Origin: Sellimonas sp963559135
GTDB taxonomy: Bacteria > Bacillota > Clostridia > Lachnospirales > Lachnospiraceae
Direction: 5' to 3'
Assembly (NCBI GenBank): GCA_963559135.1
Contig: CAUWJP010000013.1
Location: forward strand, 11,424-75,423
Length of the DNA: 64,000 nucleotides
A program made the translations under genes and the position numbers. Positions 61,096 through 64,000 of this stretch are shown in pieces (the stretch's first letter is position 1; the number at the start of each line of letters is the position of its first letter). The notes under the pieces are model-generated. The model worked only from the letters and a program-made list of their open reading frames with translations. It was not told the origin of the DNA and did not search any database.

Positions 61096-61682
61096 TTCCT
61101 CAAAGTACTCTTTCTGCTGAATCGACTGCACGCTGGAAGAAAATATCCCGTTTTTCTGACAACAGCTATCTAATGTGTAAATCAGAAGGTAGCAACATAC
61201 AGTATGCTCCGTTATGCATTCATTCCTTCCGACCACTCCATACTTGTAAAGTTTCAGATGCCATAAATTTCAGTCAGCGGTACCATAACTACGACGAGAT
61301 TCAAAATGTTCCTGATCGGCTTCGCTGGTGTCGATACCATATGGAGTTGAAACAGAAAGAAGTTGCAGAGCAGATTGGGATTTCCAGAACACTCTATGTT
61401 TCTTACGAAACGGGGGATGTTGATTATTATCCGGTGGAAATTATGGAAAAACTAGCTCAATTTTATCACATTCCCACAGAAGACCTGTTAGATGATTTCA
61501 ATTCCTTCCTATATAAAGGACAAGGAACTACTCTTCGCGCCTACCGCGAAAGCCACAACTTAAAGAAAAAGGAATTTGCACGCCTTCTTAATATATCGCC
61601 AAAAACATACAGTGAATGGGAGGCAGATAAAAAACGAATGTTTAAATCGACTTGGGAAAACCATTTCAAGCATCTTCTTTAA
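61083..61682 (+). CDS. Xre-family regulator with two helix-turn-helix motifs
   Basis: Up to 199 residues. The recognisable part starts near residue 75: VPDRLRWCRYHMELKQKEVA, EQIGISRTLYVSYETGDVDY, then a linker (FYHIPTEDLLDDFNSFLYKG) and a second HTH-like unit (LRAYRESHNLKKKEFARLLN, ISPKTYSEWEADKKRM). This two-HTH protein is common on integrative elements of Lachnospiraceae. The first 60-70 residues look unlike the family, and the frame opens at an ATG inside the element end, with no clear ribosome binding site. The true start is therefore uncertain; ATG at 61173 is another option. Confidence 0.7.
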   Translation: MASLIPQSTLSAESTARWKKISRFSDNSYLMCKSEGSNIQYAPLCIHSFRPLHTCKVSDAINFSQRYHNYDEIQNVPDRLRWCRYHMELKQKEVAEQIGISRTLYVSYETGDVDYYPVEIMEKLAQFYHIPTEDLLDDFNSFLYKGQGTTLRAYRESHNLKKKEFARLLNISPKTYSEWEADKKRMFKSTWENHFKHLL

Positions 61683-61690
61683 AAAAGGAA

Positions 61691-61722
61691 AGGCAAGGGA
61701 AGCTATTATACTTTCCTTGCCT
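61691..61722. terminator. hairpin between Xre gene and 63-codon ORF
   Basis: A 12-bp stem AGGCAAGGGAAG/CTTTCCTTGCCT with one wobble; on the minus strand it is followed by TTTCCTTTTTT. Likely terminator of the minus-strand small gene, whose stop codon lies in the loop. Confidence 0.68.
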
Positions 61723-61897
61723 CAATAATTTGTTCAAGCAGCCGTAATTTTTGTTCCATAGGGCAGCTTAACTGATCCAGGTGTTGCTTGACCATATCTG
61801 CATGTACACTCGCCACCCGTTCTTTCAGTTCTTTCTTTCCATCTTCAGTTTTTGGTAAGTAAACAATAATATTGATTGGAGTAGTATTCTTTGCGAT
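61706..61897 (-). CDS. 63-aa conserved ICE-type small protein, start codon ATC
   Basis: Minus-strand frame reading AKNTTPINIIVYLPKTEDG, KKELKERVASVHADMV, then DQLSCPMEQKLRLLEQIIEA. I recognise this as the short protein carried by many integrative elements in Clostridia, where it normally begins MAKNTTPINIIVY. Here the codon at the Met position is ATC, 8 bases after a perfect GGAGGTG, with a TGA stop just upstream in frame and no ATG, GTG or TTG before codon 27. So it starts at a near-cognate codon or has lost its start. A TTGACA promoter lies upstream (61951-61978). Function unknown. Confidence 0.6.
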   Translation of the reverse strand: MAKNTTPINIIVYLPKTEDGKKELKERVASVHADMVKQHLDQLSCPMEQKLRLLEQIIEARKV

Positions 61898-61943
61898 ATA
61901 TCACACCTCCCGGTATTCCAAATTTATGAACATAAACCAGACT

Positions 61944-62072
61944 TTAGCACCACATATTTGCTGTAATGCATCTGTCAACTATAATATGGAAGATTTCAAT
62001 TTTTTTGTTCCAATCAGTTCCTGTTTTGGTCACCTGAAAAGGTGCGTAAATTCCTTCTCTATTTCTTGTCAT
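61944..62072 (-). CDS. possible 42-aa ORF in the mobile element
   Basis: A short frame from an ATG at 62070-62072 (NREGIYAPFQVTKTGTDWNK, then IEIFHIIVDRC). No good ribosome binding site is present and its end overlaps the promoter of the 63-codon ORF. The rest of the 62.07-62.17 kb stretch shows nothing recognisable. Low confidence. Confidence 0.22.
   Translation of the reverse strand: MTRNREGIYAPFQVTKTGTDWNKKIEIFHIIVDRCITANMWC
61951..61978 (-). promoter_or_regulatory. candidate promoter of the 63-codon ORF
   Basis: Minus strand perfect TTGACA (61973-61978), 16-base spacer, TATGTG (61951-61956). Confidence 0.5.
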
Positions 62073-62169
62073 TGTTTAGTCAAGATTGCAGCTTATCTTC
62101 TGCTTTATCTCAAATTTTATCCAATGAACCGCCCACTTCCATCATGCGCCTTGATATGTTGATCTCTTA

Positions 62170-62982
62170 TTATTCGTGTTTTATGGATTTCGTATTTGTT
62201 GATGCAAACAAAGATGAACTGTCATCCAACGTACTTAACAACACTTTTCCTGTGCCACGATATACGTTCACCAATCCTTCGCCACTTACTGCTGAACCCA
62301 CTAATGTTTTACCGGAACGCTCTACTGTAAAATCCAGACTTCCAGACCAACAAACAGCCATGTTTCCGTCCACCTTCAAAACATCGTGATCTAATACTAT
62401 TTCCACTAATTGTGAACGCATAACATTGGATTCCAGTGCCACTGCTCCATGACCGGTCAACTTCAAATTAAACAATCCTTCGTTTCCAAGAAATGCCGAA
62501 GATAAATTTGTACGTGCCTGAATTCTCAATTTTACCGTATTTTCTGCCGCAAGAAACATGCCATCATCCAGGACTAAGCCTCCTTCCCAGTCAGATACCT
62601 CTTCCAGCAGCAGGTACTTATAGGTCGGTTCCAGCATTAAGTGACCGCTTCCAACATATTCCGGCTTAATAACGCTTTCTTTCGTAGCCCATCCTTTTGC
62701 AACTTTACCTACAAAGTCGGTCACACCTTTAACACCAGTTGTTGCGTTGATATCACCAGCCATCCACTGCATTGCACCGGCCTGTACAATAACTCCTTTT
62801 TCACCGTTCATCTCGCATAGAATCTGCTTTCTTCGTACTTCCATTTTCGACATGTAGTATTCCATCATTGCCGTCATTGGAGATACCGTTAAATCCCGGG
62901 TGTGTTCCACAATTGAGAACATTCCCTTTGTTTCCGTAATGATGTGATCCTGATCACCGAATAATCCATTAATTTGAATCAT
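62170..62982 (-). CDS. AIM24 family protein
   Basis: A 270-residue protein with the beta-rich AIM24 (TIGR00266-like) fold, related to the tryptophan-RNA-binding-attenuator-like superfamily. Signatures are GEKGVIVQAGAMQWMAGDIN, VGSGHLMLEPTYKYLLLEEV, FLGNEGLFNLKLTGHGAVAL and VSGEGLVNVYRGTGKVLLST. The cellular role in bacteria is unknown. AAAGGAG precedes the ATG. It lies inside the putative skin-like element and may be accessory cargo. Confidence 0.85.
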   Translation of the reverse strand: MIQINGLFGDQDHIITETKGMFSIVEHTRDLTVSPMTAMMEYYMSKMEVRRKQILCEMNGEKGVIVQAGAMQWMAGDINATTGVKGVTDFVGKVAKGWATKESVIKPEYVGSGHLMLEPTYKYLLLEEVSDWEGGLVLDDGMFLAAENTVKLRIQARTNLSSAFLGNEGLFNLKLTGHGAVALESNVMRSQLVEIVLDHDVLKVDGNMAVCWSGSLDFTVERSGKTLVGSAVSGEGLVNVYRGTGKVLLSTLDDSSSLFASTNTKSIKHE

Positions 62983-63044
62983 ATAGTTCTCCTTTCCATT
63001 TTTACTTTTGAGTTACAAAAGAAATATGGAAGATCAAAAGATGC

Positions 63045-63071
63045 GTTTAAAAAGCCGCTAACTTGCGGCTT
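63045..63071 (-). terminator. terminator of the small element operon
   Basis: A 7-bp stem AAGCCGC/GCGGCTT with a 6-base loop and TTTTT on the minus strand, directly after the 108-residue gene. Confidence 0.75.
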
Positions 63072-63396
63072 ATGAATCAAAATTTCTGATCTCGTTAATC
63101 GAAAAACCGGAAATATCGCAGGATCCGTCATCTGTTGGGGTGTAATGGGCGCCTTCTTTTGCGGGATACATAAACTCGATCATAGCAAAATTTGCAACGT
63201 CTGCTAAAAATTCAGTATTACCGGTCTCCTTATATTTCTGAAGTCGAAGCTCAAGACATTTAATAGCATCCATACATTTGTACTTTCCGTAGTTATCCTT
63301 CAACGGCCCGTATTTGTGAAAAGATGCTTCCATCATCTTTTTCCGAATATCATCAAACCGCTCTGAGTATTCTGTCTTTAAAATATCATTTTTCAT
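63070..63396 (-). CDS. small element protein, 108 aa, unknown function
   Basis: A soluble helical protein: YSERFDDIRKKMMEASFHKY, GPLKDNYGKYKCMDAIKCLE, LRLQKYKETGNTEFLADVAN, FAMIEFMYP. The layout KYGP...LELRLQKY...DVANFAM resembles small phage proteins of the all-alpha NTP pyrophosphatase/Nmad type, but the catalytic acidic motif is not clear, so no function is claimed. The start at 63396 follows AAGGAGAAAAGG. Second gene of a two-gene unit with the 157-residue protein. Confidence 0.65.
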   Translation of the reverse strand: MKNDILKTEYSERFDDIRKKMMEASFHKYGPLKDNYGKYKCMDAIKCLELRLQKYKETGNTEFLADVANFAMIEFMYPAKEGAHYTPTDDGSCDISGFSINEIRNFDS

Positions 63397-63443
63397 AGTT
63401 CCTTTTCTCCTTCTGTATATCTTCCTTATATATAGAAAATAAT

Positions 63444-63917
63444 CTATCCAGGTAATTCTGACGCAAAACATTGAAACATACATTCTTTTTTATCTCCCAA
63501 AGCCTCTTCATATGCCGTTTTTGCATGTGTTAAGACAGGTCGAATTGTTTCATAATCATCTTGAAAAATCCCCTCTTTTGCGTACTGAGATAAGCAACAG
63601 AGCATACAACGTACTCCCTTGGCAGCTGTATATTTTGAAAGAACATCCTTAGATGAAGCATATATTTCCTCTATCAAATGCGAGCAATAATAATCCAGAT
63701 CCTGTGCTCGAATCCGACTGCTGCTTTCTGAAAGTACAACCGACGCCATGGTATCTATTTCATCTATAAAATGGACGTTTTTCCTATTTAATAATCTTTT
63801 TACAAACAAATCTGCATTTTTTCGTTCACAAAAAGAAGCAATGTCCTCCTTCCTTTTTACCAAATACATTTTTCCAGCTACTGGTATCATAACTGCTGCA
63901 ATCATAAAGTAGATCAT
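63444..63917 (-). CDS. small element protein, 157 aa, membrane-anchored, unknown function
   Basis: Not recognised. It begins with a short hydrophobic segment (MIYFMIAAVMIPVAGKMYLV) that could be an anchor, followed by a basic helix and a helical, Cys-containing C-terminal half (GVRCMLCCLSQYAKEGIFQD). GAAAGGAGC precedes the ATG at 63915-63917. Followed 47 bases later by the 108-residue gene. Confidence 0.6.
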   Translation of the reverse strand: MIYFMIAAVMIPVAGKMYLVKRKEDIASFCERKNADLFVKRLLNRKNVHFIDEIDTMASVVLSESSSRIRAQDLDYYCSHLIEEIYASSKDVLSKYTAAKGVRCMLCCLSQYAKEGIFQDDYETIRPVLTHAKTAYEEALGDKKECMFQCFASELPG

Positions 63918-63949
63918 AAGTCAAGCTCCTTTCTATGTTTATGTAATTA

Positions 63950-63993
63950 GGCATTTGCGAAATGCCAGAATCCGCATAAATGCGGGATTCTTT
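63950..63993. terminator. two adjacent hairpins at the window end
   Basis: GGCATTT-GCG-AAATGCC (63950-63966) and AGAATCC-GCATAAATGCG-GGATTCT (63968-63991) followed by TTTTT on the plus strand. Probably terminates a plus-strand gene outside the window or separates element modules. Confidence 0.5.
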
Positions 63994-64000
63994 TTGTTAT

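Larger units (their letters stand above)
61069..64000. mobile_element. skin-like (sigK intervening) element, left part, continues past window
   Basis: From the sigK break to the window end the gene content changes from conserved chromosome genes to small phage/ICE-type genes: a double-HTH Xre protein, a 63-codon conserved ICE-type ORF, an AIM24 protein and two unknown small proteins. No recombinase is seen, so the large serine recombinase (SpoIVCA-like) and sigK 3' half would lie on the right. The size is unknown. An ordinary integrative element inserted in sigK is the alternative. Confidence 0.75.

Noticed and set aside
61872..62162. Plus-strand frame (96 codons) in the mobile element
   Set aside because: Overlaps the minus-strand 63-codon ORF and its promoter; no ribosome binding site or family pattern.

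Overview
The window looks like a chromosomal segment of a spore-forming, anaerobic Gram-positive bacterium of the Clostridia, most likely a gut Lachnospiraceae. The signs are strong AGGAGG ribosome binding sites, sigma-A promoters, a CIRCE-controlled groES-groEL operon, codY, a lone Spo0A DNA-binding domain, a sporulation sigma-K gene, and small proteins of families (DUF5688, DUF6106) that I associate with Lachnospiraceae. Almost all genes are on the minus strand, which is probably the leading strand. I cannot name the species.

Layout. 1-7.7 kb: end of a P1-family peptidase, a Nif11-like small protein, flavodoxin, secreted nuclease, metallo-beta-lactamase-fold hydrolase, thioesterase, MATE pump, and a YfcC carrier with an M20 amidohydrolase. 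7.7-15.3 kb: glutaredoxin-like protein, a frameshifted DUF1275 gene, a perfect REP-like palindrome, a Spo0A-C-only regulator with candidate 0A boxes, DegV, a TetR regulator convergent with a membrane-anchored propeller-like protein, an esterase, and an 860-residue CoA-disulfide-reductase/rhodanese/siroheme-ferredoxin fusion. 15.4-29 kb: GntR-ABC operon, second MATE pump with two unknown envelope genes, a two-component system facing a GldA/F/G-like ABC operon with a DUF4340 protein, and a DUF368 lipid-carrier transporter. 29-38 kb: rpsB-tsf, NlpC/P60 hydrolase, argS with an AlaX-like editing protein and a CPBP protease, endonuclease IV, tRNA-Arg(CCG), xpt. 38-45 kb: a six-gene selenium-type molybdenum hydroxylase operon. 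45-60.6 kb: DUF5688, efp, aroD, yqeG, a PfkB kinase, amidase, guaB, DUF6106, groESL, codY, topA, dprA, comM.

The right end is the most striking part. The plus-strand sigK reading frame stops after about 100 residues, immediately after the codons where sigK is split by the skin element in Bacillus subtilis. The sequence then turns into mobile-element genes: a double-HTH Xre protein, a 63-codon ORF whose expected ATG reads ATC, an AIM24 protein and two small unknown proteins, running off the window. This looks like the left junction of a skin-like element that a mother-cell recombinase would excise. The recombinase and the 3' half of sigK must lie beyond the window.

Functional links: the molybdenum hydroxylase operon sits tail-to-tail with xanthine phosphoribosyltransferase, so purine oxidation and salvage are neighbours. 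The two-component system and the Gld-type ABC operon share a TTTAAAC repeat in their promoters, suggesting co-regulation. Function calls come from reading the translated sequence by eye; no database search was run.
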